A DNA stretch of 64,000 nt. It comes from Stutzerimonas xanthomarina (GTDB lineage: Bacteria > Pseudomonadota > Gammaproteobacteria > Pseudomonadales > Pseudomonadaceae). A model generated the notes under the pieces. It was not told the DNA's origin. It searched no databases and worked only from the letters and a program-made list of their open reading frames with translations. Positions 29,281-38,401 of the stretch are shown piece by piece. A program made the position numbers and the translations under genes. The stretch spans positions 62,001 to 126,000 of the forward strand of contig NZ_RHQM01000007.1 of NCBI RefSeq assembly GCF_003935375.1, given 5' to 3'. The first letter of the stretch is position 1, and every line of letters starts with the position of its first letter.

Positions 29281-31232
29281 TCAGATTCGCAGAGCCACAC
29301 CGAGGCGCAGCTCGCGGCCAGACTCGTAACTGCCACGCACACCTTCGTAGCCTGGGATACGCTCGAAATCTTCGTTACTGGCGTGATCCAGATACTGCTT
29401 GTCAAAGACGTTCTTCAGCGTCAGGTTCAGGACAAGACGTTCATCGGGCAAAGCCGCCCATTGCGCATAAAGGTCGTGCACGCCATACCCTGGTTTGTTC
29501 AGAGTGCCGACACCGGTGTGCAGTGAATCCACCGCCTGAACGAAACGGCCCTGCCAGCCCAAATTCAACCTGTCACCAACCCGGTAATCAGCGAAGCCAA
29601 TCCACGTATCGCCTAGTGTGGTACCGAGACCGTTGTGTTCGTAAACGTTCAGGTCATCACCGTCCAGCTCGATATCGTTATGGTGGAAGCTCAGCCCAAC
29701 GCTCAGCTGCTGCCAGTGATAAGCGCTTTGTAGCAGAACGCCGCGGCTTTTCAGCGTCCCGCCGTTCACATAGAGATTGGGCCGGCCGCTGGGATCGTAG
29801 ATCGCATCGCGGATCCGCGTATCGTAGACCTTGCCAGACAGCTCCAAACCGCCCTCTCGCAATTCGAATCCCAGCTCGTTGGTGCGCGCTTTTTCGGCAT
29901 CGAGATCCGCCTCGTTGGCAGCCGCGTCAAGCTTGAACGCATCGCGGACTTGCACGCCGCGAAGCGCTTGCGAGTGACCAGCGAGCAACGCAAGTTGCGG
30001 AGTTACCTGGTAGCGAAGGCTCAGATTTGGGCTGAAGCCTGCGTCGGCGAAGTCCTGCCCGTCGCGATCATCAAGGCGGTATCGATCGTAACGAACACCC
30101 ATGTCCAACAGCAGCCTCTCGGTCAGCCGATAACTATCCTGGACGTAGAAACCGAGCACACTGCCCTCCTCCTGATCTAGGTCGCGATCGCCGGCAGGGC
30201 CTAGACTGGTTTTGTCGTCTCGGTAGTCAATCCCATACGTCAGACGATGAGCGCCGAATTCGCTGGTATTGCGCACATCCAACCCTGCGCTAGCGGTATC
30301 GCCGATATACAGTCCCCAGCGGCCATCCTGCTGCAGTTCTGTGGACGTGTGGTAGGTAGTCACCTCAATATCGACCAGTTCGCTTAGCGGGTTCCAGCCG
30401 TACTTCAACGTCCAGGTTTCACGCTCTGTTTCCAAAGGAAAGAGCGGATTGAAGCTGCTCGGGATCCATTGAGGTCGCTGGGAGCGTTCGCCCTCATCGG
30501 TGCGCTTCTCGTAGGACAGGCGCAGCGTCTGCTCATCGGTCAGCCGGCCGACCAGCTTGGCGAAACCTAGTTGTTGACGCGCGCCCGTGCCCAGCACATC
30601 GCGCCCGTTTCCATCTTCGTAATCGTTCTGGTCTTGATAGGTCGCCACGGCCAATGCAGACCAGCTTTCGTTGAAGCGGCCGTAAAGACTCGAACTGGTT
30701 TTGTATCCTTCAGCCCGCTGAAATAGCCACCCTTGATAAGCGCGCCTACCTGTTCGCCCTCCCGCAACAGGTCATCGGGGTCCTTGGTGACGAATCGAAT
30801 CGAACCGCCCAGCGCCCCTGGCCCGGAAGTCGCGTCACCCGTTCCCGCCTGCACCTCAGCACGCTTTAGCAGTTCCGGTTCGATACCAATGCGACCGGTG
30901 TGGTGGAACGTCTGACCTGGCTGGCTGGCACCATCGATCCTGATATTGAGCAGCGTGTCCTCGAAGCCACGCAAATAGAGCTTCTGCGCGACTCCGGGAC
31001 CGCCGCCAACCGAGACTTCGGGGCTGGACTCGAACACATCCTGAAGATCAGCCGCCTGAAAATGCTGAAGTTGTTCGGCCTCAACGCTGTCCTCTTGAAC
31101 ATGGCGCGCCGTCACTTCAACACCGTCGAGCTCAAGGGGATCGCTGGATTGAGCCTGGCAGGGCAAAGCGCTCAACAGCGCAGCGAACGATAAGGAGCCA
31201 AGTAAAGACCGCTGGCATGGACAGTGTTGCAT
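29281..31232 (-). pseudogene. TonB-dependent siderophore receptor, frameshifted (PfeA/other catecholate-type)
   Basis: Outer-membrane receptor of about 650 residues split by one frameshift near 30704. The first part (from 31232) has a signal peptide and a complete plug domain (ADLQDVFESSPEVSVGGG, LYLRGFEDTLLNIRIDG, GALGGSIRFVTKDP). The second frame resumes with KTSSSLYGRFNESW and carries the barrel to the C-terminal aromatic end LRLGVALRI. Adding one G in the GG of AAGGATAC restores a single frame. So either a recent mutation or a base-calling error is involved. It sits downstream of a PfeRS-like pair, which also has a frameshift. Confidence 0.85.
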
Positions 31233-31244
31233 TGGTGAACCTCG

Positions 31245-31275
31245 ATCATTAATGCGAACGTTTCGTATTAATGAT
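31245..31275 (-). promoter_or_regulatory. 31-base near-perfect palindrome upstream of the receptor
   Basis: ATCATTAAT and ATTAATGAT form perfect outer arms, with CGAA/TTCG inside. The site is 13 bases before the receptor ATG and after the kinase stop. It is a candidate operator for the PfeR-like regulator or for Fur; which one cannot be told from sequence. Confidence 0.65.
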
Positions 31276-31317
31276 TGTCACCGGAAGGGCCGGCCTTCTG
31301 TATCACTTTTACAACTG

Positions 31318-32658
31318 TTACGCGGCAGAGACCTCGCGTGGCAACCGGATAGTCATGCAAAGCCCTCCTTGCTCATTATTGCGCGCAGTCAGGCAGCCGC
31401 CGATGGCGAAGACCTGGCGCTGCGCTAGAGCCAGCCCAAGACCGAATCCCGCTCGATCTGAACTCAAACGCTCAAATGGCTGGACAATGCGCTGTAACCA
31501 TTGCTCTGGCACCCCAGGCCCTTCGTCGATGACCTCAAGAAGGTACGTCTGTGGATCGCAGTTCAGATGAATGCTCACCGTGCCGTCGGGTGGCGTATGT
31601 TCAAGAGCGTTGCGTACGATGTTCTCGATCGCTTGGCCAAGTGCGCGGTGGCAACTGCCAGTTAGTTCAGCCTCTACTGGAAGTTGCGTATCGATGTGGC
31701 GGTCCGGAAATTCGAAACGTGCGTCGTCGATAATGCTGTCGAGCAGATCGGTGAGATCCAGCGTCTCGTCGCGCAGCCTCAGGCGCTCGGTCTCGAGCCA
31801 GCTCAACGTCAGTGAATCCTCGACCAGCGCACGCATCGCGGTACAGTCCTGGCGGATACGCCGTAGCAGGATGGTTGGCGCTCCGCTCTGTTCAGCCAGG
31901 CTCACCGCCATCTCGATACGGGCCAGCGGCGTACGTAGTTCGTGAGACATCTCGGCCAAACGCTGGCGCTGATCAATGATCAAGCTTCCGATACGCTCAG
32001 CCATCGAGTCGAACGTCGCGGCCAGGCCCGCCAGCTCATCGCGCCGCGAGCCCAGCAACACTCCGGCCCGAGCTTCATAATCCCCTTCGCTGAAGCGACG
32101 GGTTGCTTGTTGGAGTCGATTCAGCGGTCGCATCAGATGGCGATACAGCAAAAGGCAGCCAATGACCAAGAGGATCAACGGCAGAACCAGCTCGAGCAAC
32201 AGCCTCGCGGGGTACCAGTAATACCCGGGCCGCATTCGCTGCGGCAGCTGAATCAGAAAATGCCGCTGTCCACCGGCGAACGGCACGTCCATGATCGGGT
32301 TGTCCTGAAAGTAGAGGTGGATCTTCCAGGACGGGTCCCGCCCGAGACTATACTCACTGAGGAAGCGCTTAGACAATTCACTGCCTGCCAAGGCTTGCAG
32401 CTGCGGCTGGACTACCGCTGCCCAGGTTTGCTCCTGGCGCTGCACACTGCTCAGCCAGTCCCGCAGCGCCTGCTCATCGCCAGCGCGATACAACTCTTCG
32501 GCCTGCAGTGCGTACTGACGCAGGGTGCGCTGATGGTCGGCGTCAATGAAACTCATCTGTTCTTCGGCCTGACCACTAAGCCGTGCGATGACCCAGAACA
32601 ACGCTACGCTACCCAGCGCCACGCCTAGGCAGAGTTTCCAGAACAGGCGCCGATTCAT
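31318..32658 (-). CDS. PfeS-like sensor histidine kinase
   Basis: A 446-residue inner-membrane kinase. It has an N-terminal span (about 7-25), a periplasmic sensor region, a second span (about 153-172), a HAMP region, the phospho-acceptor His239 in EMSHELRTPLARIEM, and the ATPase boxes NIVRNALEHTPPDG and DEGPGVP with GFGLGLALAQ. Length and N-terminus resemble PfeS, which controls the ferric-enterobactin receptor. It overlaps the response regulator end by four bases. The reading frame is intact, unlike its two neighbours. Confidence 0.85.
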   Translation of the reverse strand: MNRRLFWKLCLGVALGSVALFWVIARLSGQAEEQMSFIDADHQRTLRQYALQAEELYRAGDEQALRDWLSSVQRQEQTWAAVVQPQLQALAGSELSKRFLSEYSLGRDPSWKIHLYFQDNPIMDVPFAGGQRHFLIQLPQRMRPGYYWYPARLLLELVLPLILLVIGCLLLYRHLMRPLNRLQQATRRFSEGDYEARAGVLLGSRRDELAGLAATFDSMAERIGSLIIDQRQRLAEMSHELRTPLARIEMAVSLAEQSGAPTILLRRIRQDCTAMRALVEDSLTLSWLETERLRLRDETLDLTDLLDSIIDDARFEFPDRHIDTQLPVEAELTGSCHRALGQAIENIVRNALEHTPPDGTVSIHLNCDPQTYLLEVIDEGPGVPEQWLQRIVQPFERLSSDRAGFGLGLALAQRQVFAIGGCLTARNNEQGGLCMTIRLPREVSAA

Positions 32659-33349
32659 TGGAAACAGTAGCCACGACCGTGGAGCGTTTGCAGGCGGTCG
32701 GCTGCCACGCCTGCCTCGCTCAAACGTCGCCGTATCCGGCTGATGTGCATATCGAGGCTGCGGTCATAAACGCTGTACTCACGCTCCAGAACCACACGGT
32801 AGAGATAAGGCTTGCTGAGCACCTCCCCACGCTGAAGCAAGAATTGCCAAAGCAGCCGAAACTGCAAGGGCGTCAGCGCGAGGTCATACGAGCCGGCGCG
32901 TGCATGTAGACCGCACCGTTCGAGAACAAGTGAATCGACCTGAAGCGTCGATGGCGACGGTACGCGATGTTCCATGCTGCGAGTTCGCCGCAAGATCGCG
33001 TCGATGCGCAGCTGTAGTTCGGTCAGGTTGAATGGTTTGGACAGATAGTCATCCGCGCCGTGGCGCAGTCCGCGAATCCGTTCTTCCTCTGCTCCGCATG
33101 CGGTGAGCATGATCACCGGTGTCTGTTGTTGCTCGCGCAGCCGGCGCAGTACAGAAAGCCCATTGATGTCCGGCAGCATCACATCCAGCAGCACCAGGTC
33201 CGGTGCATTGGCCAACGCCATAGCCAGCCCGCTTTCGCCGAGCAAGCTGGAGCGCACTGCGTATCCCTGCAGCGTAACAGATCGCGGAGTTGAGCGCTGA
33301 GAACCTGATCGTCTTCTATAACCAGCACATCAGCCAGGTATCCGCCCAT
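32655..33349 (-). pseudogene. OmpR-family response regulator, frameshifted (PfeR-like)
   Basis: A receiver plus winged-helix regulator interrupted early. The first frame from ATG 33349 gives MGGYLADVLVIEDDQVLSAQ and breaks after LRDLLR near 33265. The other frame resumes with GYAVRSSLLGESG and carries the phospho-acceptor Asp (LVLLDVMLPD), the Lys switch (YLSKPF) and the DNA-binding domain to GYCFQ. Insertion of one C (CGC-CTG in place of CGC-TG) repairs it. AGGGA six bases upstream supports the 33349 start. As written the protein cannot be made whole. Confidence 0.85.
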
Positions 33350-33387
33350 TGCCAGTCCCTGTTGGGTGGATGCACCCATCGCTTAAA

Positions 33388-33406
33388 GATAACAATTCTC
33401 ATCAAG
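33388..33406 (-). promoter_or_regulatory. Fur-box-like site upstream of the response regulator
   Basis: GATAACAATTCTCATCAAG matches about 12 of 19 positions of the Fur consensus. It is framed by an inverted repeat CGCTTAAA (33380) and TTTAAGCG (33407). Placement just upstream of the regulator fits iron control of the module. Confidence 0.5.
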
Positions 33407-33466
33407 TTTAAGCGAAAGCAGTGATTGGCGAGAAGGCGGAATCGGTCCCTATGGAGGAAGCCGGTA

Positions 33467-34228
33467 TCAGGCGCGGAAAAAAAGCACCGTCATCACGGCA
33501 CCGGTGATGATCACGACCGCCCGAACGAAGCTCGAAGGGAGCCGGCGACCGACGCGTGCCATGACATAGCCGCCGACAGTCGCCGCCAGCATCATCACCA
33601 GCGCTTCGCGCCACAGGATCGCACCGCCGAATGCATATACAGACACGGCGATCGCGGTCAGTACAGACGAAACCAGATTCTTGAGCCCCTGCATCGAGTT
33701 GATGTCTCGATGGCCGAGCAAGCTGAATGCAGCGAGTAGCACGATGCCCAGACCGCCATTGAAGTAGCCGCCGTATACGCTGACAACAGCCAGAGTGAAA
33801 CCCTGCACCAGTGCATTCGCCTCATTTTCGGTCGAATCGCGTTTGAACCTGCGCAATAACCAGGGCCCGAAGGCGAACAGCAGCGTCGCGATAAGCAATA
33901 GCCAAGGCACGATCGCACGGAATACGTCATCGGGCGTGGTCAGCAGCAACCCCGCCCCTACTGCACCGCCGCCGAGGCTGATGGCAACGAGCGTCCCCAT
34001 CGACAGCGTTGCTGGCGGGCGCAGGTCCTCTCGATAGCCCCAGGTACTTGCAAAATAGCCAGGTAGAAGCGCGAGCGTGCCTGAGGCATTGGCCACCACA
34101 GCAGGCACGCCGGCATAAACCAATGCCGGGAACGTGAAAAAACTACCGCCACCGGCAATGGCGTTCAGCCCGCCGCCAAGAAAAGCGGCAACCAGCAGAA
34201 TTGCCCACGTCGTGATCGAATGATCCAT
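33467..34228 (-). CDS. TauE/SafE (TSUP) family permease
   Basis: A 253-residue inner-membrane protein with about eight spans. The family motif GGGLNAIAGGGSFFTFPAL is near the N-terminus, and the repeat-half counterpart YGGYFNGGLGIVLLA is in the middle. The family moves sulfite, sulfoacetate or related anions outward or organic acids inward; the substrate here is unknown. It begins seven bases after the GntR gene, so the two form an operon and the regulator likely controls it. Confidence 0.88.
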   Translation of the reverse strand: MDHSITTWAILLVAAFLGGGLNAIAGGGSFFTFPALVYAGVPAVVANASGTLALLPGYFASTWGYREDLRPPATLSMGTLVAISLGGGAVGAGLLLTTPDDVFRAIVPWLLLIATLLFAFGPWLLRRFKRDSTENEANALVQGFTLAVVSVYGGYFNGGLGIVLLAAFSLLGHRDINSMQGLKNLVSSVLTAIAVSVYAFGGAILWREALVMMLAATVGGYVMARVGRRLPSSFVRAVVIITGAVMTVLFFRA

Positions 34229-34235
34229 GAAAGTT

Positions 34236-34952
34236 CTACTCCCTTGTGTCCGCGTTTCGAGAATCGGTTTCCAGCGTACTGGCCAGCGTTTCGAGCGCCG
34301 GAGTCAATAGCTCGCTGGCCGCTATGGCCGCCTGCTCGGGACAACCGCGGGCTATGGCGTCATAGACAGCTGCGTGTGCTGCATAGGTGGGTTCCGGGAG
34401 CTGCTGCTCGCCCTCCGTCTTGGCAATGGTGTTCTGCAGACCCGCCCAGAAGAACTGATACATTTCCAACAGCGTGGCGTTGTGGCTGGCGCGGACGATG
34501 CTCAGATGAAAATCGGCATCTCGTTCGACGAACGCTTCAAGTGAGGCGTCATCGGTCCAGGTCCCTCGCGCTCCGAGAGCGTCACGTATCGTTTGCAGGT
34601 CCTCATCCGTGCGCCGCGACGCAGCCAGACGCGCAGCTTCGACCTCCAGCGCGCGTCGGACTTCGAGCTGGTCATGCAGCGCGGCGTGATCTAGGCGCTG
34701 GAGTAATCCAGACGGGTCTCGACTGGAGAGCACGAACGTCCCCGCACCCTGGCGGACCTCCAGCACCCCGGTATGAACCAGTGCTCGCACTGCCTCTCTG
34801 ACGGTATTTCTGCCAACACCTAAAGAGTTGCTGAGCTGGCTTTCGGTAGGAATTCGCATACCCGGCTTCCATTCGCCAGCATTGATCTGCGACCGCATTT
34901 GCTCGATTACCCGTTCTACAAGTGACGAGCGCGAGGTGTACTGCAGCGACAT
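34236..34952 (-). CDS. FadR-type GntR transcriptional regulator
   Basis: A 238-residue regulator. The N-terminal winged helix contains LVERVIEQMRSQINAGEWKPG and NSLGVGRNTVREAVRAL. The C-terminal helical FCD effector domain carries the metal-binding residues (D, H, H) in ERDADFHLSIVRASHN and later. The start at 34952 (MSLQYTSRS) is favoured by AAGG upstream; the longer reading overlaps the operator. Target is probably its own operon with the TSUP permease. Confidence 0.88.
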   Translation of the reverse strand: MSLQYTSRSSLVERVIEQMRSQINAGEWKPGMRIPTESQLSNSLGVGRNTVREAVRALVHTGVLEVRQGAGTFVLSSRDPSGLLQRLDHAALHDQLEVRRALEVEAARLAASRRTDEDLQTIRDALGARGTWTDDASLEAFVERDADFHLSIVRASHNATLLEMYQFFWAGLQNTIAKTEGEQQLPEPTYAAHAAVYDAIARGCPEQAAIAASELLTPALETLASTLETDSRNADTRE

Positions 34953-35301
34953 ATGATCACCTTCCAATTCATCCCATGTTTCAATCATAGGATGAATTTC
35001 ATCCGGTACACAATTAGATGCTTCAATCGATCATTTCGTTGTCAGCCGCAGGTAGCTCGACTGCTGCTGTGAGCCGCGGCAGACAAGCGTGTTGCCCGGA
35101 GTGCAGCGAGCGCGCTGTGGTGGCTAGCAAACTTGCGAATGCGGCGAGCAGTTATCCTCGCGTTGTTGCATAGCCTGGACAGGCATAAGGGGCTATGTAC
35201 AAGGCTTCCCGACAGAGCCATGCTCAGGCAGAAGCCAGCCTCGCGTACCTGCTAGCAAAGCTTGGTAAGCTGGCCGCGTTTTACTGTCATTTGGGGGTTC
35301 C
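34953..35301. promoter_or_regulatory. 349-base intergenic region with three GntR half-sites
   Basis: AATTCATCC (34966-34974), GGATGAA (34990-34996) and TTCATCC (34998-35004) form two overlapping inverted repeats next to the GntR start, a likely autoregulatory operator. The rest of the stretch, to the start of the orphan gene at 35302, shows no gene and no further clear element apart from a GGGGG ribosome site at its end. Confidence 0.6.
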
Positions 35302-36729
35302 GTGTTTTCGCTCAAGCGCAAAGGTGATTTCCGCCTGCAGCTGACCCGCACGCTGAAGCAGCCTGGACGGCATAAGATCGAGCTGTATCTGTTCACCCCG
35401 CACGAGAGCAACCTGTCGGCCTGGACCCTATCGGAAGAGCAGTTTTTCTTTACCACCCTGACGCACAGTTTCGGGCTGCTTGGCATGCCATCGAAGGACC
35501 GCATCAGCAAGGCTGACCAATCCTTCGTGCTGCTCTCACCGCACTACGAAATCATGTACGGCTCCTGGTTCTTCCAGTACCAGGCTTCAATGGAGCGCTT
35601 GCGCCAGCAGATGCTCACGTCCGAAGCTGTGGCAGAGCCCGTAGCGCGAGCCCTGCGGCTCAGCCAGAACTTTGCGCAACGCCTGCGCAAGTCCAGCCCG
35701 AAGCAGAGCAACCAACAGCGCTACTTCCGCCAGATGGACATCTATTTCTCGTGGCATGCCGAGCAATTCTTGCTGGAAAGCATGACCCTCGAGGGCTACG
35801 CGGCCCTCGACGAGGAACTCAAGCAATCAGTGGCGGAGTTCCTGCACCAGGAACACAGATACCGTAAGGAGCGCGAGTACCTGAGCGACTTCCACGGCAC
35901 CCCGACACGCATATGGAACCGCATGGCGCTATATCACCGGCTGCTGGAGTACCCAGTACTGCTGCGTTCGAAGGTGACGCAGCTGGGCGCCGGCACTCAC
36001 AAGCTGGTCAAGGCGGCGTCGACGATGCTGATCATGTCGCTCTTCACCTACTTCCTGTTCAATGCGCGCGACGCCAGCGAGAAACTCTCGCTCACTCTTC
36101 TGCTTGTGATAGCGCTGGTCTACGCCGTCCGTGATCTGCTGCGCGACGACATGATCACCGCCATCACCCGCAGACTACGCAAAGGCAAGCCGCGCTGGAA
36201 GATTCGCCTGTTCATGCCCTACACCCGCAAGTTGCTCGCGCAGCAACGGGTCTGGCTCGACTATCGCAAGCTGGCCGATCTACCGCCCCTGGTTCGGGAA
36301 CACTCCGGCAAATGGGCCACCAACGAGGAGCGGCAGATCATCTGCTATCGCGTGCTGCTGAGTCTGGACAACGCAGCATTGGAACACGACGAGATTCGGG
36401 AGCGGCTCACGCTGGATTGCGAACAGCTTTGCGCGATGATCCAGGCGAGCCACAACAAGCTGTTCGCCCAGACTGAAGGCGATGATTCCGCTAGCGACGA
36501 CAACAAAGGTTCAGTCCAGGCCCACCCCATCGAGAAGCAGCACGACTACAACCTGCTGCTGTTGCACACCAATCCGGGCGAGCACTTTCCATCGGCCCAG
36601 CGCTGGCGCCTGAGGCTCGGTACCAACGGTATCGTGCAATGCGAAAGCAAGAAGGCCCACTGGCCTGAACCACCTGAGCTACAACGCCCCGCATGGCATC
36701 GATTGAGTCGCCTGTGGCGGCGAGGATGA
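35302..36729 (+). CDS. Uncharacterised 475-residue membrane protein
   Basis: Not recognised. It starts at GTG with GGGGG upstream. The N-terminal half (1-230) is soluble and rich in charged and aromatic residues. Two closely spaced spans lie at about 238-254 and 262-278, followed by a basic cytoplasmic stretch (TRRLRKGKPRWK) and a soluble C-terminal half with a low-complexity acidic patch (GDDSASDDNKG). The layout suggests an inner-membrane hairpin with both ends in the cytoplasm. It stands alone between the GntR region and the tRNA cluster. Confidence 0.75.
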   Translation: MFSLKRKGDFRLQLTRTLKQPGRHKIELYLFTPHESNLSAWTLSEEQFFFTTLTHSFGLLGMPSKDRISKADQSFVLLSPHYEIMYGSWFFQYQASMERLRQQMLTSEAVAEPVARALRLSQNFAQRLRKSSPKQSNQQRYFRQMDIYFSWHAEQFLLESMTLEGYAALDEELKQSVAEFLHQEHRYRKEREYLSDFHGTPTRIWNRMALYHRLLEYPVLLRSKVTQLGAGTHKLVKAASTMLIMSLFTYFLFNARDASEKLSLTLLLVIALVYAVRDLLRDDMITAITRRLRKGKPRWKIRLFMPYTRKLLAQQRVWLDYRKLADLPPLVREHSGKWATNEERQIICYRVLLSLDNAALEHDEIRERLTLDCEQLCAMIQASHNKLFAQTEGDDSASDDNKGSVQAHPIEKQHDYNLLLLHTNPGEHFPSAQRWRLRLGTNGIVQCESKKAHWPEPPELQRPAWHRLSRLWRRG

Positions 36730-36826
36730 TCAGTACCATCAACCTCTGCCGGTGAACACTGAACCTCCGCCGTCTGCGCTGCAAGGCATCGTGCGTAGCC
36801 TCACGTGTTACAACAGCAGATACAAA

Positions 36827-36848
36827 AAAGCCCCTGTTACGGGGCTTT
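36827..36848. terminator. Bidirectional terminator between the orphan gene and tRNA-Leu
   Basis: AAAGCCCC pairs with GGGGCTTT around TGTTAC, with A-rich and T-rich flanks on the two sides. It can end both the plus-strand gene and the minus-strand tRNA transcript. Confidence 0.85.
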
Positions 36849-36891
36849 CAGAGATTTTCGATTCTTCTTGTAAAGCTTCGAAATCATGAGA

Positions 36892-36976
36892 TGGTGCGGA
36901 CGGAGAGACTCGAACTCTCACACCTTGCGGCGCCAGAACCTAAATCTGGTGTGTCTACCAATTTCACCACGTCCGC
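36892..36976 (-). tRNA. tRNA-Leu (anticodon UAG)
   Basis: An 85-base gene including encoded CCA. The acceptor GCGGACG pairs with the 3' arm, the anticodon stem CCAGA/TCTGG holds TAG, and a long variable arm is present as in class II tRNAs. The T loop GTTCGAG is intact. It is the 3' member of a three-tRNA minus-strand cluster. Confidence 0.95.
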
Positions 36977-36997
36977 CAAGCAGGGCTTAAACGAAAA

Positions 36998-37016
36998 CGC
37001 CAGGCAATGCCTGGCG
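36998..37016 (-). other. Hairpin between tRNA-His and tRNA-Leu
   Basis: CGCCAGGC pairs with GCCTGGCG around a three-base loop in the spacer of the tRNA transcript. It is probably a processing signal, or an old terminator. Confidence 0.5.
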
Positions 37017-37028
37017 CTTTCTGGAATA

Positions 37029-37105
37029 TGGGGTGGACGAAGGGGATCGAACCCTCGACACCAGGAGCCACAATCCTGTGCTCTACCAACTGAGCTACGC
37101 CCACC
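37029..37105 (-). tRNA. tRNA-His (anticodon GUG)
   Basis: A cloverleaf with the extra G at position -1 opposite C73 that marks tRNA-His. The acceptor GTGGGCG, D arm AGCTCAGTTGGTAGAGC, anticodon GTG in a CAGGA/TCCTG stem, and an encoded CCA are visible. Confidence 0.95.
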
Positions 37106-37136
37106 ATATTGCATTTGCTTGTGCCAGAGCCCGAAA

Positions 37137-37213
37137 TGGCGCACCCGGCAGGACTCGAACCTGCGACCATCCGCTTAGAAGGCGGATGCTCTATCCAGCT
37201 GAGCTACGGGCGC
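37137..37213 (-). tRNA. tRNA-Arg (anticodon UCU)
   Basis: A 77-base gene with encoded CCA. The acceptor GCGCCCG, D arm AGCTCAGCTGGATAGAGC, anticodon TCT in a CCGCC stem, and T loop GTTCGAG are visible. It is the first gene of the tRNA cluster. The 273 bases upstream to folD hold no other gene. Confidence 0.95.
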
Positions 37214-37486
37214 TTTATCTGCATTCTGTTCGGAGCGCAGACTTGAAGCTCCGGCTATTGAAGAAGTAACTCTCTTCGAAAGCCATCTTACCCAGCAGCA
37301 GGCTGTGCTCGACAAGCGGGGCGAATGTTATAGAGGCTCCAAACACTCGTCAACAGCAAATTCAAAAAAATTTCAGTTAGATAAAGGAGTTACAGGTGCC
37401 GGTAGCTGCTTCGCCTTTGCCACATCGCTGCGACATGCGAGAATACGCGCCCTTTCCAAGTCCCCTCCAATGGTTAACCAAGCGTC

Positions 37487-38341
37487 ATGACCGCAAAACT
37501 GATCGACGGTAAAACGATTGCTGCCAACATTCGCCAACAGATCTCCGGTCGTGTTGCCGAACGCCGCGCCCAAGGGCTTCGCGCTCCCGGCCTCGCCGTA
37601 ATTCTGGTGGGCAGCGACCCAGCCTCCCAGGTTTACGTGGCGCACAAGCGCAAGGATTGCGAGGAAGTGGGCTTCAATTCCGTGGCCCATGACCTGCCGA
37701 GCGATACTCGCCAGGAATATCTTCTTGCGCTGATCGATCAGCTCAACGACGACGCCTCCATCGACGGCATTCTTGTGCAACTGCCGCTGCCAAAGCACCT
37801 CGATGCTTCGCAATTGCTCGAGCGCATCCGTCCGGACAAGGATGTGGACGGCTTCCATCCCTATAACGTCGGTCGTCTCGCTCAACGCATGCCGCTGCTA
37901 CGCCCCTGCACGCCAAAGGGGATCATCACGCTGCTGGAGAGCACCGGTGTCGATCTGCACGGTCTGGATGCGGTCGTCGTGGGCGCATCCAACATTGTCG
38001 GTCGCCCAATGGCGCTGGAACTGCTCTTGGCTGGCTGCACCACCACCGTGACCCATCGCTTCACCCGCAACCTCGAAGAGCACGTTCGCCGAGCTGATCT
38101 GGTCGTGGTAGCGACCGGTATCACCGGCCTGGTAAAGGGTGAGTGGATCAAGCCTGGGGCGATCGTCATCGATGTGGGCATCAACCGCCAGGCCGACGGG
38201 CGCCTGCTGGGCGACGTTGAATTCGGACCAGCCAGCGAACGCGCCGCCTGGATCACTCCGGTTCCGGGTGGAGTAGGTCCGATGACCCGAGCCTGCCTGC
38301 TGGAAAATACACTGCACGCCGCCGAACATTTGCATCGATAA
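37487..38341 (+). CDS. folD: FolD, methylenetetrahydrofolate dehydrogenase/cyclohydrolase
   Basis: A 284-residue bifunctional cytoplasmic enzyme interconverting methylene-, methenyl- and formyl-tetrahydrofolate. The catalytic [14 protein letters not shown] with its Lys, the [12 protein letters not shown] signature, [13 protein letters not shown], the NADP site [12 protein letters not shown] and [10 protein letters not shown] are all present. It is a single gene with its own terminator. Confidence 0.97.
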   Translation: MTAKLIDGKTIAANIRQQISGRVAERRAQGLRAPGLAVILVGSDPASQVYVAHKRKDCEEVGFNSVAHDLPSDTRQEYLLALIDQLNDDASIDGILVQLPLPKHLDASQLLERIRPDKDVDGFHPYNVGRLAQRMPLLRPCTPKGIITLLESTGVDLHGLDAVVVGASNIVGRPMALELLLAGCTTTVTHRFTRNLEEHVRRADLVVVATGITGLVKGEWIKPGAIVIDVGINRQADGRLLGDVEFGPASERAAWITPVPGGVGPMTRACLLENTLHAAEHLHR

Positions 38342-38360
38342 CTACTGCGAGTAAAACAAG

Positions 38361-38385
38361 AACGGCACCTTTCGGTGCCGTTTTT
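38361..38385 (+). terminator. folD terminator
   Basis: ACGGCACC pairs with GGTGCCGT around TTTC and is followed by TTTT on the plus strand. Confidence 0.88.
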
Positions 38386-38401
38386 GATTACGCCGTCCCT
38401 T

